A stretch of DNA of 32,743 nucleotides from CAYQEC01 sp964569015 (GTDB lineage Bacteria; Actinomycetota; Acidimicrobiia; Spongiisociales; UBA5794), in assembly GCA_964569015.1 (NCBI GenBank), contig CAZMSN010000018.1, positions 1-32,743 of the forward strand, written 5' to 3'. Below are positions 22,521-31,317 of the stretch, piece by piece (the stretch's first letter is position 1; every line of letters starts with the position of its first letter). Under the pieces are notes generated by a model that saw only the letters and a program-made list of their open reading frames with translations, searched no databases and was not told where the DNA came from. The position numbers were made by a program, and so were the translations under genes.

Positions 22521-23483
22521 ATGAGAAGAGCCCTCCTCGTCGCCAACCCCTCCGCCTCGGGGTTCACCGGAGCCCGGTTTCGGGAGGTCCTGTCGATCCT
22601 CGGTGACGGATACGAAGTGACTCCGGTGTGGCCCGGCGGTCCCGCCGAATCCCGCCAGTGTGCCGTCGAGGCAGCCGGGAACGGAACCGACGTCGTGATC
22701 GCGATGGGCGGCGACGGAGTCGTTCATCACGTCGCCAACGGACTAGTGCGCAGCGGCACCGCACTCGGCATACTCCCGGCCGGCACCACCAACGTCGTTG
22801 CGAGGGTGCTCGGCATCCCGGCCAGGACGACTCAGGCGGCGCGCGCCCTGCTCGATTCGGAGTCGCATCGCATCCCCGTCGTTCACATGACATCCGACAG
22901 CCGAATCGGCGCCCGCTCCGAGTACGCGATCTTCTCCCTGGGGATCGGCTTCGATGCCGACGTCGTCGGCATCGTCGAGCAGCGTCCCTACACCAAGTAC
23001 GCCATGGCGTCGCTGTCGTTCGCCAAGGCGGCGACCTCCCAGATCATCGGCACCTACCGCTCCCGCCAACCCAACATGGTGGTGGAGTGCGACGGTGAGC
23101 GGGCCCACGCCGTCACCGTGCTGGTGCAGGTCCACGACGTGTACACCTACTGGGGTCGGGTGCCGCTCCGCCTCGGTCCTCCCCAGGGGGCGCAACCGAC
23201 CGCGCTCGCCACCGAGCGGTTGTCGGTGCTCGGCACCCTCGACTTGGTGCGACGCGCCGCCACGAGAGGCTCATCGGCGGATCGTCGCGGGATGCACGTC
23301 TGGAGTGGCTTCGAGAAGCTCGTCATCGAGGCGGAGCCGCAGAGTCAGTTCCAGGCCGACGGGGAGTTGCTCGGCCCCACCGGATGGCTCGAGGTCACCC
23401 CCGTCCCGGACGCCCTGACGGTGCTGCTCCCCGTCCCGTCCGAGAAGGTCTCGGTCCTCAGCCGTCTTCGCCGTCGGCGGTGA
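22521..23483 (+). CDS. Diacylglycerol/sphingosine kinase-family lipid kinase
   Basis: 320 residues with the DAGK catalytic signature: NPSASG (9-14), nucleotide-binding GGDG (63-66) in AMGGDGVVHHVANGL, and GILPAGTTNVVARVLGIP (83-100). The beta-rich C-terminal lobe closes with FQADGELLG. The family phosphorylates diacylglycerol or related lipids using ATP; in actinobacteria relatives act on phospholipid or glycolipid precursors. Soluble, probably membrane-associated. A TAGCCT box lies 11 nt before ATG 22521, so the leader would be only a few bases. The 3' end overlaps the convergent MscS gene by 26 bp. Confidence 0.9.
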   Translation: MRRALLVANPSASGFTGARFREVLSILGDGYEVTPVWPGGPAESRQCAVEAAGNGTDVVIAMGGDGVVHHVANGLVRSGTALGILPAGTTNVVARVLGIPARTTQAARALLDSESHRIPVVHMTSDSRIGARSEYAIFSLGIGFDADVVGIVEQRPYTKYAMASLSFAKAATSQIIGTYRSRQPNMVVECDGERAHAVTVLVQVHDVYTYWGRVPLRLGPPQGAQPTALATERLSVLGTLDLVRRAATRGSSADRRGMHVWSGFEKLVIEAEPQSQFQADGELLGPTGWLEVTPVPDALTVLLPVPSEKVSVLSRLRRRR

Positions 23484-24342
23484 CGATCGTGACGTGTGGG
23501 AAGGGGAACGTGATCCCCTCGGCGTCGAAGCGCTTCTTGATCCGGCGCAGGAGCTCGCGCTTGGCGCTCCAGCGGGCGTCCGGGTCGACCCGCAGCAGGG
23601 CCCGGACCTTGACCGACCAGTCCGCCAGCGCCTCGACTCCGAGGATCTCGGGAGCGCCCCGGAATGCGTAGCTCCATTCGGGGTCCTCGGTGAAGGTGTC
23701 CATCTCGTCCTTGAGGACCTCGAGCGCCCGGTCGACGTCCTCCTCGTAGCCGATGTCGAGATCGATCACGACCTGGGCGAACTCGTGGGTGTAGTTGGAG
23801 GCGACCTTGATGGCGCCGTTGGGCACGTGGTGCACGTAGCCGTCCAGATCACGCAGCACCGTGGTGCGGAGCCTGATGGCCTCCACCTTGCCGGACACGC
23901 CGGCCACGCTCACCACGTCGCCGAGGGCGTACTGGTTCTCGGCCACGACGAGGAAGCCGGCGATCATGTCCTTGATGAAGTCCTGGGCCCCAAACCCGAT
24001 GGCGATGCCCACGACGGACCCGACCGCGAGCAGCGGCGTGATCGCCACGCCCCACGTGTCGAGGAGGATGAGGGTGAACGCCACCAGCAGCGCAACGACG
24101 ATCATCGAGCGCAGCACCGACCACAGCGTCTCGATCCGCTGCACCCGCTCCGGGCCCGACGACTCTCCCTGCTCGAGCGCCTGGACGCTCATCCGTCTCA
24201 CGACACGCGCCGCGAGGCGCCGGAGCACGAGCCAGAGGATGAGGAACCCCAGCAGCACGGCACCGGTTTCGATGAGCCGCGGGACCACGTCCTCGCCGGA
24301 CGGGGTGGTGTCGGCCGCGGCGAGAACGACAGCCTCGATCAC
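23458..24342 (-). CDS. MscS-family mechanosensitive ion channel
   Basis: 294 residues from GTG 24342 (AGGAGG upstream; the GTGA overlaps the previous stop by 4 nt). Three membrane segments (about 20-40, 72-92, 95-120) precede the MscS beta and alpha/beta domains. The pore helix and following loop GSVVGIAIGFGAQDFIKDMIAG is the family hallmark, then ENQYALGDVVSVAGVSGKVE. MscS channels open on membrane tension and release solutes during osmotic downshift; this small subclass is YbdG/YnaI-like or generic. It is the last gene of an operon with two large GTPases, with overlapping stop and start codons implying coupled translation. Confidence 0.92.
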   Translation of the reverse strand: MIEAVVLAAADTTPSGEDVVPRLIETGAVLLGFLILWLVLRRLAARVVRRMSVQALEQGESSGPERVQRIETLWSVLRSMIVVALLVAFTLILLDTWGVAITPLLAVGSVVGIAIGFGAQDFIKDMIAGFLVVAENQYALGDVVSVAGVSGKVEAIRLRTTVLRDLDGYVHHVPNGAIKVASNYTHEFAQVVIDLDIGYEEDVDRALEVLKDEMDTFTEDPEWSYAFRGAPEILGVEALADWSVKVRALLRVDPDARWSAKRELLRRIKKRFDAEGITFPFPHVTIVTADGEDG

Positions 24343-25571
24343 GTGCTCCTCCTGATCCTCTCGGCAATCCGGTAGGCGGCCAGCCCGACATGCGCCACGC
24401 TCGCACCAAAGAGCGCTCTGTCCCACAGCAGCTCCGCCAGCGGCCCGCCGAGCCTACCGTCCAGCTCGTCCTCGGCGGCGCGTCGCATCGCGGCTCGAAT
24501 CGCGCTCCGACGGCGGTCTTTCGCCTCACGCTCGGCGGACGCCGCCGCCTCGGTCGCCGCGGCAACGATTGCTGCGAGACCTTCCGCATCGGCAACATCC
24601 CGTACCACCTCGCCGTAGTCCGGACCGACCTCAACGGCGATCAAGGCAACGAGATCCTCGAGCCGGCACAGGGCATCCTCACCGGCAGCGGCTCCCCGGC
24701 CGGGGAGGATCCGCGCGGCAGCCTCCCGCCGCGTCTGCTTCCAGCGTGTCTCGAAATCGAGAGAGGCCCCGTCCCACACGCCTCCGCCCATACCGAGATC
24801 ACGGGCCACGAGCAGCGTATCGGCGGCGAACTTGCCCAGCATCATCCGCTTGTGATCGATGCGCTTCGTCAGGTACTCACGGATCACGTCGACGCCACGA
24901 CGCCGCCCCGACGGCGGGTCGGCCGCCAGCGAGAACACCTCGGCGTCGACATAGCCGTCCTCGACGAGGATGTCGCCCAGATCGCGACGGATCTCGTCCA
25001 GTTGCTTCGTTGTGAGCTGATCGATCTTGTTGAGCACGAAGATGAAATGGTCGTGATGCACCGCCAGAGGGATCAGGAAGTCGTCGTGGACCATTCGATC
25101 ACCGTACTTCTCCGCGTCGAACACCCACACCACGCCGTCCACCCGAGGAATCAGCTCTTCCACCCGCCGCCGGTGCCAGGCGGAGACGGAGTCGAGGTCG
25201 GGAAGATCAACGATGGCGAAGTCTGAGAAGCTTCCGTGCCGCGGTCGCTCCTTGATTCCCAGTTCGTCGAGCATCAGGAGCAGGCTCGGCTCCGGGTCTT
25301 CCGGCACATACGCCGTCGCCCGGTCGGTGTGGGGACGTAGCGGACTCACCGAAGCGACCTTCTCACCCGCCAGGGCATTGATCAGGCTCGACTTCCCAAC
25401 CCCGGTCCCTCCAGCGACCGCGAGCAGCAGTGTCTCGCCCAGGAACCCCTGCCGGCGACGCAGCTCCCGGCTGCGGGCGAGGGCGGTCTCGAACACCTCG
25501 GGGGCCGCCACGGCCTCCGCCCGACCTACGGCGAGATCGAGGGAATCGAGCAACTCGCCGACGTCACGCAT
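24339..25571 (-). CDS. Dynamin-like/Era-like GTPase (second of a pair)
   Basis: 410 residues. The N-terminal G domain has P-loop AGGTGVGKSS (53-62), a G3 region reading DLPDLDS (an Asp replaces the usual Gly) and G4 NKID. A long C-terminal helical region follows (AATEAAASAEREAKDRRRSA), ending in a moderately hydrophobic stretch before RIAERIRR. This layout suits dynamin-superfamily or YfjP-like membrane-associated GTPases. ATG 25571 overlaps the upstream GTPase stop by 8 nt, and its own stop overlaps the MscS start by 4 nt. Role unknown; coupling suggests a heteromeric pair acting at the membrane with the channel. Confidence 0.85.
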   Translation of the reverse strand: MRDVGELLDSLDLAVGRAEAVAAPEVFETALARSRELRRRQGFLGETLLLAVAGGTGVGKSSLINALAGEKVASVSPLRPHTDRATAYVPEDPEPSLLLMLDELGIKERPRHGSFSDFAIVDLPDLDSVSAWHRRRVEELIPRVDGVVWVFDAEKYGDRMVHDDFLIPLAVHHDHFIFVLNKIDQLTTKQLDEIRRDLGDILVEDGYVDAEVFSLAADPPSGRRRGVDVIREYLTKRIDHKRMMLGKFAADTLLVARDLGMGGGVWDGASLDFETRWKQTRREAAARILPGRGAAAGEDALCRLEDLVALIAVEVGPDYGEVVRDVADAEGLAAIVAAATEAAASAEREAKDRRRSAIRAAMRRAAEDELDGRLGGPLAELLWDRALFGASVAHVGLAAYRIAERIRRST

Positions 25572-27198
25572 CGCCGTTTCCCGTCGAGTTGACCCCGGCG
25601 CCGCCGGTGGGTGTCCCCTCGGATGGCTCGCCTTGCGAGACAGCGTCGGGCTCGGTGTCGGCACGGTTCGGATCGATCAGATTGGCAATGCGCTCGACCT
25701 GGGCGGCGATGGCCTCAGTCGCGGTGGCCGTCCCGGCGCCATCGACCAGAACTCGGAAGCGGGCGGCGTCGGCTTCGAAGGCCGCTTCCAGCCTCTCGAC
25801 CAGCGAGGAGCGGGCCGCGGCGACCAGTTCGGCTTCGCTGCCTGGGCATCGGCGGCGCAGGGCTCGTGAAGGTGCAAGCGACGGATCGAGAACCATCGAC
25901 CAGATCCGCTGCACGATGCGCCGTCGGGTGCCCTGCCGGATACGGCTCGGCCGCGAGTGAGCCGACACGAGATCACCCACCTCTTCCGCCCATCGCTCCA
26001 GCGAATCCCGCGTCTTGTCGGCGGTGTCGCGTGTGTGACGCCAGAGGCTCTGCCCCTCGTCTGCGAGCAGCCGGCTCCCGACTTCGCTTCCCGCCCACGC
26101 TTCGGCGGCGGCCCGGGCGGCGAGCCCGGTCCGGTGGGTGAGGATGCTGGTGAGGTCGGCAACGGCCTTGGACCACGTCTTGTGGGCGGCGAGCTCCGCC
26201 AGCTCCCCGTGCTCGACCATGTTCTTCATCCCGGCCCATCCGACGGTGTACTGAACCATCACCATGGACTCCAAGAGAGTCGCCGTCGTCGCGTTCTCGT
26301 CCAGCGCTTCGACCAGTCGCCCGGCACGGTCGACGAGATTATGCACCGACGAGTAGGCATTGCTCTCGACGACGCCCCGGCACACGGCCGGATCGGATAT
26401 CTTCTCCAGCTTCTCACGCAGATCACTCACCACGGCCGGGTCCAAGCCGCCGTGCCGGGGTTCGACCGTGCCCTCGGTCACGGTGAACAGGATTGACGCA
26501 TCGGGCTCGTTCAGGAGGCCGCGGGCGTGCAGATGGGCTGCCAGATGCTCGAGGAGTGCGGTCTGCTGGTCGGGGTCGGCCGGCAGTCGGTTCATCACGA
26601 AGATGAGTGGGATTCCGCGCCACCGCACTTCTTGGAGGAACTCCCACGGAGCTGCGTCGGCATAGCGAGCCGGGCTGGTGACGAAGACGCACAGATCGGC
26701 GAGTGCCAGCAGGTCGAGGGCGGGACGCCCGCCCGATGGGGATATCCAGTCCACCGGAGGCGTGTCGATGAGGGTCAGGTTGGCGGTGAGCCGATCGTCA
26801 CCGATCACGACCTCCGCGGCGGAACCGATCCGCCGGCGGACTCGCGCCACGAACTCGTTCCAATAGCGGGAGGAGTGATCACGGTGCGCCCACAACACCG
26901 GATTGACCGTTGTGGGCCGGCGCACACCGGCATGGCCGATCCGGTCCTGGGCGAGCGAGTTGAGCAGCGTGGATTTGCCGGATCCGCTCGGCCCGGCCAC
27001 CACGGCCACGATTGGCGCCTCCGGATCCGCCAGGCGCGGCACCAGGTAGTCGCGGATCATGCGCTCGAGGCTGTCCCGAGTCTCAACGACGGAGAACGGG
27101 GCCGCGGTCAGCAAACCGAGCTTCGCCTCAGCGAACAGCTCACCGAGGCGAGCAAGCTCATCTCGCAGGGTGGGAATGGCGGCGCTATCGACCCTCAT
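25564..27198 (-). CDS. Dynamin-like/Era-like GTPase (first of a pair)
   Basis: 544 residues. P-loop GPSGSGKST (69-77), a G3-like LIDTPPVDW, and a degenerate G4 reading FVMNRLP instead of NKxD, so nucleotide specificity may be relaxed. A helical region (about 290-500) with HTRDTADKTRDSLERWAEEV could form a stalk, and the C-terminal tail is disordered and Gly/Thr/Glu-rich. No membrane helix is evident. It is the first gene of the GTPase-GTPase-MscS operon. TGTAAT (27206-27211) lies 7 nt before ATG 27198, giving a leaderless start. Tandem GTPases with one degenerate partner recall bacterial dynamin pairs, in which the two proteins co-assemble. Confidence 0.83.
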   Translation of the reverse strand: MRVDSAAIPTLRDELARLGELFAEAKLGLLTAAPFSVVETRDSLERMIRDYLVPRLADPEAPIVAVVAGPSGSGKSTLLNSLAQDRIGHAGVRRPTTVNPVLWAHRDHSSRYWNEFVARVRRRIGSAAEVVIGDDRLTANLTLIDTPPVDWISPSGGRPALDLLALADLCVFVTSPARYADAAPWEFLQEVRWRGIPLIFVMNRLPADPDQQTALLEHLAAHLHARGLLNEPDASILFTVTEGTVEPRHGGLDPAVVSDLREKLEKISDPAVCRGVVESNAYSSVHNLVDRAGRLVEALDENATTATLLESMVMVQYTVGWAGMKNMVEHGELAELAAHKTWSKAVADLTSILTHRTGLAARAAAEAWAGSEVGSRLLADEGQSLWRHTRDTADKTRDSLERWAEEVGDLVSAHSRPSRIRQGTRRRIVQRIWSMVLDPSLAPSRALRRRCPGSEAELVAAARSSLVERLEAAFEADAARFRVLVDGAGTATATEAIAAQVERIANLIDPNRADTEPDAVSQGEPSEGTPTGGAGVNSTGNGDA

Positions 27199-27205
27199 CG
27201 GGTCG

Positions 27206-27211
27206 ATTACA
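27206..27211 (-). promoter_or_regulatory. -10 box of the GTPase-MscS operon
   Basis: TGTAAT (5 of 6 match to TATAAT) on the minus strand, 7 nt before the ATG at 27198. The remaining intergenic DNA to 27441 shows no gene or clear hairpin that I can support. Confidence 0.5.
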
Positions 27212-27441
27212 GCACACCATCAGACCCCGGCACCGGACCCCGGCGGCCGATCTATGGAAACTCCCCCAGCTCCACCGTACGGTGAGTCAATGATCACAAC
27301 GCAGAACGCCATCATCACAGACACGAATCCGGCGCCCGCGACCTCGACTCGATGGGCGTGAGTGCCACGATCCCGGCGCGCTGAGGCTGCTCGGCTCCGC
27401 TGCGTGATCGCGCCGGGTGGGTGCCGTCCCCCGACCTCTGA

Positions 27442-28293
27442 TCAGGCGGCACCCGAGAGGCAGAAGAGATCCCCCGTCGAGGCCGAGATCGGAATCCGGG
27501 AAGCCAGGACCTCGAAGTCCTCGTACGGATACACCTCACGAATCAGGTCGGGGGGAACCTGGAACCAGAACCCCTCGGGGTCAACCTGGGTGGCGTGTGC
27601 CCGCAGCGCGTCGAGACCCCGCTCGAGCGTCGCCAACACGTCGACCCGGATGATCGATCGGCCGTCCTCGCTCCCCTCCTCCATCCGCTCCAGCCACCAC
27701 GTGTACGGCGACGCGAGACCCCGATCGAGCATTGCCCGGTGCAACGTCCGGATCCGCCGCACCGAGAAGACCGGGGCGTACACGGCATCGATCTGCCACG
27801 GCCCCCCGGCACCCGAGAAGCGACCGGGGTCGGCGGCCGCCTCGAACACGGCCATCGAGAGAGCGTGGATTCGGAGATGATCCGGGTGCGGGTACCACCG
27901 GTGATCGTCGTACCCGAGCACCACCTGGGGACGCTCGCGCCGGACGATCTCCACGACTTCGCCCAGCACCTGCTCGAAGTCGACGTTGACGAGGGCGTCG
28001 GGATGGTGGTTCGGCTCAGAGCCCGGCATGCCCGAATCACGGTGGCCGAGGAGGATCACCTCGTGGTAGCCGATGATGTCCGCCGCCCGCTGCAACTCCT
28101 CACGACGAATCTCAGCGAGCCGCTCGATCACCTCGGGCCGATTCATCGCCGGGTTCAGGACGTCGCCTGTCTCACCGCCGGTGGCGGTGATCAGCACACA
28201 CCGCACGCCCTCGTCCGAGTAGCGCGCTACGGTGCCGGCCCCCTTGGAGCTCTCGTCATCCGGATGGGCGTGCAACGCCAGCAGGGTGCGCAT
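27442..28293 (-). CDS. mca: Mycothiol S-conjugate amidase (LmbE/GlcNAc-PI deacetylase family)
   Basis: 283 residues. HAHPDDESSKGAGTVARY (8-25) with zinc ligands His10 and Asp13, and HPDH (136-139) with the third His, define the LmbE fold. The extended SSKGAGT..., GDVLNPAMNRPEV and ALRAHATQVDPEGFWF segments match Mca rather than the related deacetylase MshB. Mca cleaves mycothiol conjugates of toxins into a mercapturic acid for export and GlcN-Ins for recycling. It marks the host as a mycothiol-making actinobacterium. A TACCCT box lies 11 nt before ATG 28293. Cytoplasmic. Confidence 0.9.
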   Translation of the reverse strand: MRTLLALHAHPDDESSKGAGTVARYSDEGVRCVLITATGGETGDVLNPAMNRPEVIERLAEIRREELQRAADIIGYHEVILLGHRDSGMPGSEPNHHPDALVNVDFEQVLGEVVEIVRRERPQVVLGYDDHRWYPHPDHLRIHALSMAVFEAAADPGRFSGAGGPWQIDAVYAPVFSVRRIRTLHRAMLDRGLASPYTWWLERMEEGSEDGRSIIRVDVLATLERGLDALRAHATQVDPEGFWFQVPPDLIREVYPYEDFEVLASRIPISASTGDLFCLSGAA

Positions 28294-28361
28294 GGGAGAG
28301 GGTCAGGGTATCGCACCGCTGATCCGTCGGCCGCGCGCCGCGAGACCGGCCCGGTCGCCCC

Positions 28362-29123
28362 CTACGCGGTGGCGGCCCTCCCCTCGGCGCATCCGTCGAG
28401 CAGCGGGCAGAAAGAGCACCATGGCCCGCCGCGACGCTCCAAGTCGTCGCCGGAGTCGAACGCCGACCGAAGAGAGCTCACGAGGTCGGCCACCCGCTGG
28501 GCGGTCTCTTCGGCTGCGGCCCGGTCGGGCACCTCACCGAACCGCTCGCCGCTCCCCACCGAGACGGCCTCGATCCTCGCCGGGAGATCGTGACGTTCCA
28601 GCGCCCACAGCAGCACGTAGAACGCGAGCTGATCCTCGACGTCGCCGAGCGCCCCTGTCTTCCAGTCGACCAGGCGCGCCCCGCCTCCAGGCTGATCGAA
28701 CACGGCATCGACCACCCCCCGCAGCGTGACCCCGTCCGCCGGCTCGACTTCCAGGGCGACCTCGGCCGACCGGAACCCCTCCACCGTAAGCCGCTTGAAC
28801 CGCTGATAGAGATCGCCGACCTCGCAGATCACGGCGTCGAGCTGGCTCGGGCGCAGGCCGAGAGCGCCGATCTTGGGATTGAGGTTCTGACCGATCATCT
28901 CACGGCAGACCTGCCGCAGGTCGTCCGGCTCGACCGGGCCGCTCCCGAGGTGACGAGCGAAGACGCGGTGCGCCAAGTTGCCCCGGAACGCCGCCCGGCT
29001 CTCCTCCGGGTAGATGCCCCGGGTACGCCCAAGCGCCTGGGCTGGGCAGCGCCGATAGACCGTGTAGAGAGTCGCCGACACGACAACCGGCTCACCCGGC
29101 TCCACCGCAGGAAAGGAGAACAT
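28362..29123 (-). CDS. Cas4/RecB-like PD-(D/E)XK nuclease with predicted Fe-S cluster
   Basis: 253 residues. Nuclease residues: His52 in RGNLAHRVF, Asp139 in GVVDAVFD, Asp153 and Lys155 in LVDWKTG, then the QxxxY-like helix DQLAFYVLLW. One N-terminal Cys (Cys26, YRRCPAQ) and three C-terminal Cys (236, 239, 245 in WCSFCPLLDGC) have the Cas4/AddB spacing for a 4Fe-4S cluster. It is a stand-alone exonuclease of the RecB family; actinobacteria have such proteins outside CRISPR loci. No cas genes or repeats occur in the window, so a DNA-repair role is more likely. TACGAT lies 6 nt before ATG 29123. Confidence 0.88.
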   Translation of the reverse strand: MFSFPAVEPGEPVVVSATLYTVYRRCPAQALGRTRGIYPEESRAAFRGNLAHRVFARHLGSGPVEPDDLRQVCREMIGQNLNPKIGALGLRPSQLDAVICEVGDLYQRFKRLTVEGFRSAEVALEVEPADGVTLRGVVDAVFDQPGGGARLVDWKTGALGDVEDQLAFYVLLWALERHDLPARIEAVSVGSGERFGEVPDRAAAEETAQRVADLVSSLRSAFDSGDDLERRGGPWCSFCPLLDGCAEGRAATA

Positions 29124-29129
29124 TCCTTG

Positions 29130-29135
29130 ATCGTA
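29130..29135 (-). promoter_or_regulatory. -10 box for a leaderless start at 29123
   Basis: On the minus strand TACGAT is 6 nt before the nuclease ATG; AAGGA abuts the ATG too closely to be a normal ribosome site. Confidence 0.4.
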
Positions 29136-29231
29136 TCCGGGAGTGACCGAAGACGGTGAATATGGATTCCCCGAGGAAGCGGTACACTGATTGCCCGCTC
29201 GGTCCTATTCCTCGATACCGCGTGTCGCGTT

Positions 29232-31274
29232 GTGCGCAAGCCTCCCATATCCCAGAAGCTGCGAACCATCATCATCGCCGCCAGCCTCGCGGCGCTGCTG
29301 CTGTTTCCGTTCGTCGCATACGTGTTCGACCAGCTCGTCACGAGCGGCGAGGTCGCCCGTAACGTGTCCGCCGCCGGCGTCGACCTGAGCGGTCTCGGAG
29401 AGACCGATGCGCTGGTGGCCATCGCACAGTACGAGGAGGAGCTGCGCACGACGCCTGCTCACTTCATGGTGAACAACATCCAGTTCACCCTCGATCCGGG
29501 CGACGTCGCACTGCAGATCGATGAGGCCGCCATCGTGGCCGAGGCGCTGCAACAGCGGCACGAACGCGGTTTCCCGGCGAGTTTCTTCGGCTGGTTCGGT
29601 AGTTTTGGTGATCACATCGAACTCGAGGTCCCGATGACGATCGACCTCGATCTCCTCGACGAAGTCCTCTACGGGTGGGAACTCCAGGCCATCGACTCGC
29701 CGGCGTACGAGGGGGGCGTCATCATCAAGGACGGCCGGGCCCTCCCCGACTATCCACGAACGGGTGAGGGCATCGACCGCGATGCCTCCGCCCCACTCGT
29801 CCTCGAGGCACTCCGTACGCTCGAGCGTTCCGTCTCTATCCTGCCCACCCGCGTGCTCGAGCCCGTCCTCAGTCGATCAGACGTCGACGCCGCCGTGGCC
29901 GAGGCGGCCGCGCTCATCGACGCACCGGTCACTCTCGTCGCGTCCGATCCACCCGTGTCCGTCACCTTCACCCCCGAGGAGCTGGCGGATCTCTTCGTCA
30001 GCGACGTTCGCGATGCCTCCGCGGTCGCACTCGTCGTGGGCTTCGACGCGTCGGCGCTGGCATCGCTGTTGGAGCCATACCGGCAGGCCATCGAGCAGCC
30101 GGCACGCGAGGCCGAGTTCTTCGTCGACGAGGAGACCGAGCAGGTGACGTTGCAGCCCTCCCGCACTGCGACGCTGCTCGACGTCGAGCTGGTGACGACC
30201 GCGCTTCGGGAGGCCGCGCTCTCGCCCACCAACACCGGGCCCTTCCCGTTCGGCGAGGGAACGCCGCCTGAGTTCACCACCGAGGAAGCGGAAGCGATGG
30301 GGCCAATCACCAAGGTGTCCGGCTTCACCACCGAGTACCCGCCCGGCCAGGCCCGGGTCACCAACATCCACCTCATGGCGGACGCGGTCGACGGTGCCAT
30401 CGTCCAGCCAGGAGAGGAGTACTCGCTCAACCAGTACGTCGGCCCACGGACCGAAGCGAAGGGATACGTCGAAGCGCCGATGATCCTCGGCGGCGAGCTG
30501 GTCGACAGCTTCGGCGGCGGGGTGAGCCAGTTCGCCACCACTTTCTACAACGCGGTGTTCTTCGGCTGCTACGAGGACGTGTCCCACAAGCCCCACAGCT
30601 ACTACTTCACGCGGTACCCGGAGGGCCGCGAGGCAACGATCTCGTGGCCCGAGCCCGACCTCGTGTTCCGCAACGACTCCGATGCCATCATCATCATCAA
30701 GACCCAGTACACGTCGACCTCGATCACCGTGGAGTTCTACGGCAACAACGGCGGCCTGGTGTGCGAGGCGGAGCTATCGGACCGCTACAACAGCGTCGCG
30801 CCCAACGAGGTCTACGAGGCCGACCCCACGCTGACTCCCGCCGATGAGGTCGTCGACGAGGGACTGTACGGCTGGACCGTGGACGTCACCCGCATCATCA
30901 CCCACCCCGACGGGCCCGAGGAGAGGGAGCACTGGACCCATCGCTACCTCTCCAGCCCCGCCATCATCCGGGTACACCCGTGCAACATGCCCGACGCCAC
31001 CGACGAATGTCCGCTCCTGGTCCCGTCCGTGCTCGGCATGAGCTTCGAGCATGCCGGGTCCGCCCTGTCCGACGCCGGCTTCGTCATCGCCGCGGGAGAG
31101 ACGGTACCAATCGACAATGTGGCTCAGGACGGCACGGTGATCACCCAGAGTGCCGAGGGCGGCAGCTACCTCGAGGCGGGCTCGACGGTCACGGTCAACC
31201 TCGGTGTCTACACCGAGCCGCCCACCACGACGACCAGCACGACCACCACCACGCAGCCTCCACCCGAGCCGTAG
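29232..31274 (+). CDS. Envelope protein with YoaR-like, VanW and PASTA domains
   Basis: 680 residues from GTG 29232. One N-terminal membrane helix (about 11-33) anchors a long extracellular part: two YoaR-like putative peptidoglycan-binding repeats (about 45-350), a VanW domain (about 362-505; SLNQYVGPRTEAKGY, GGGVSQFATTFYNAVFFGCY), a linker, one PASTA domain (about 594-659; VPSVLGMSFEHAGSALSDAG) and a Thr-rich tail ending PPPEP. VanW occurs in some vancomycin-resistance clusters but its biochemical role is unknown; PASTA domains bind peptidoglycan or lipid II. It probably acts in wall maintenance. No ribosome site is clear; a TACACT -10-like box at 29183-29188 would give a leader of about 37 nt. 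Confidence 0.85.
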   Translation: MRKPPISQKLRTIIIAASLAALLLFPFVAYVFDQLVTSGEVARNVSAAGVDLSGLGETDALVAIAQYEEELRTTPAHFMVNNIQFTLDPGDVALQIDEAAIVAEALQQRHERGFPASFFGWFGSFGDHIELEVPMTIDLDLLDEVLYGWELQAIDSPAYEGGVIIKDGRALPDYPRTGEGIDRDASAPLVLEALRTLERSVSILPTRVLEPVLSRSDVDAAVAEAAALIDAPVTLVASDPPVSVTFTPEELADLFVSDVRDASAVALVVGFDASALASLLEPYRQAIEQPAREAEFFVDEETEQVTLQPSRTATLLDVELVTTALREAALSPTNTGPFPFGEGTPPEFTTEEAEAMGPITKVSGFTTEYPPGQARVTNIHLMADAVDGAIVQPGEEYSLNQYVGPRTEAKGYVEAPMILGGELVDSFGGGVSQFATTFYNAVFFGCYEDVSHKPHSYYFTRYPEGREATISWPEPDLVFRNDSDAIIIIKTQYTSTSITVEFYGNNGGLVCEAELSDRYNSVAPNEVYEADPTLTPADEVVDEGLYGWTVDVTRIITHPDGPEEREHWTHRYLSSPAIIRVHPCNMPDATDECPLLVPSVLGMSFEHAGSALSDAGFVIAAGETVPIDNVAQDGTVITQSAEGGSYLEAGSTVTVNLGVYTEPPTTTTSTTTTTQPPPEP

Positions 31275-31292
31275 GCGCCGCGTCGTCGGCGC
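31275..31292. terminator. Terminator-like hairpin between convergent genes
   Basis: GCGCCG (31275-31280) and CGGCGC (31287-31292) are perfect arms around a 6-nt loop, directly after the VanW/PASTA stop and before the convergent pyruvate kinase stop at 31318. No U-tract. Confidence 0.45.
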
Positions 31293-31317
31293 GGGAACAT
31301 TCCGAGATCGAACGCTC

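Noticed and set aside
27290..27361. 23-residue frame from ATG 27290
   Set aside because: No ribosome site, no membrane or other pattern, and no operon context; likely chance.
28362..29123. CRISPR adaptation gene cas4
   Set aside because: No cas1, cas2 or repeat array in the window; similar stand-alone nucleases are common in actinobacteria.
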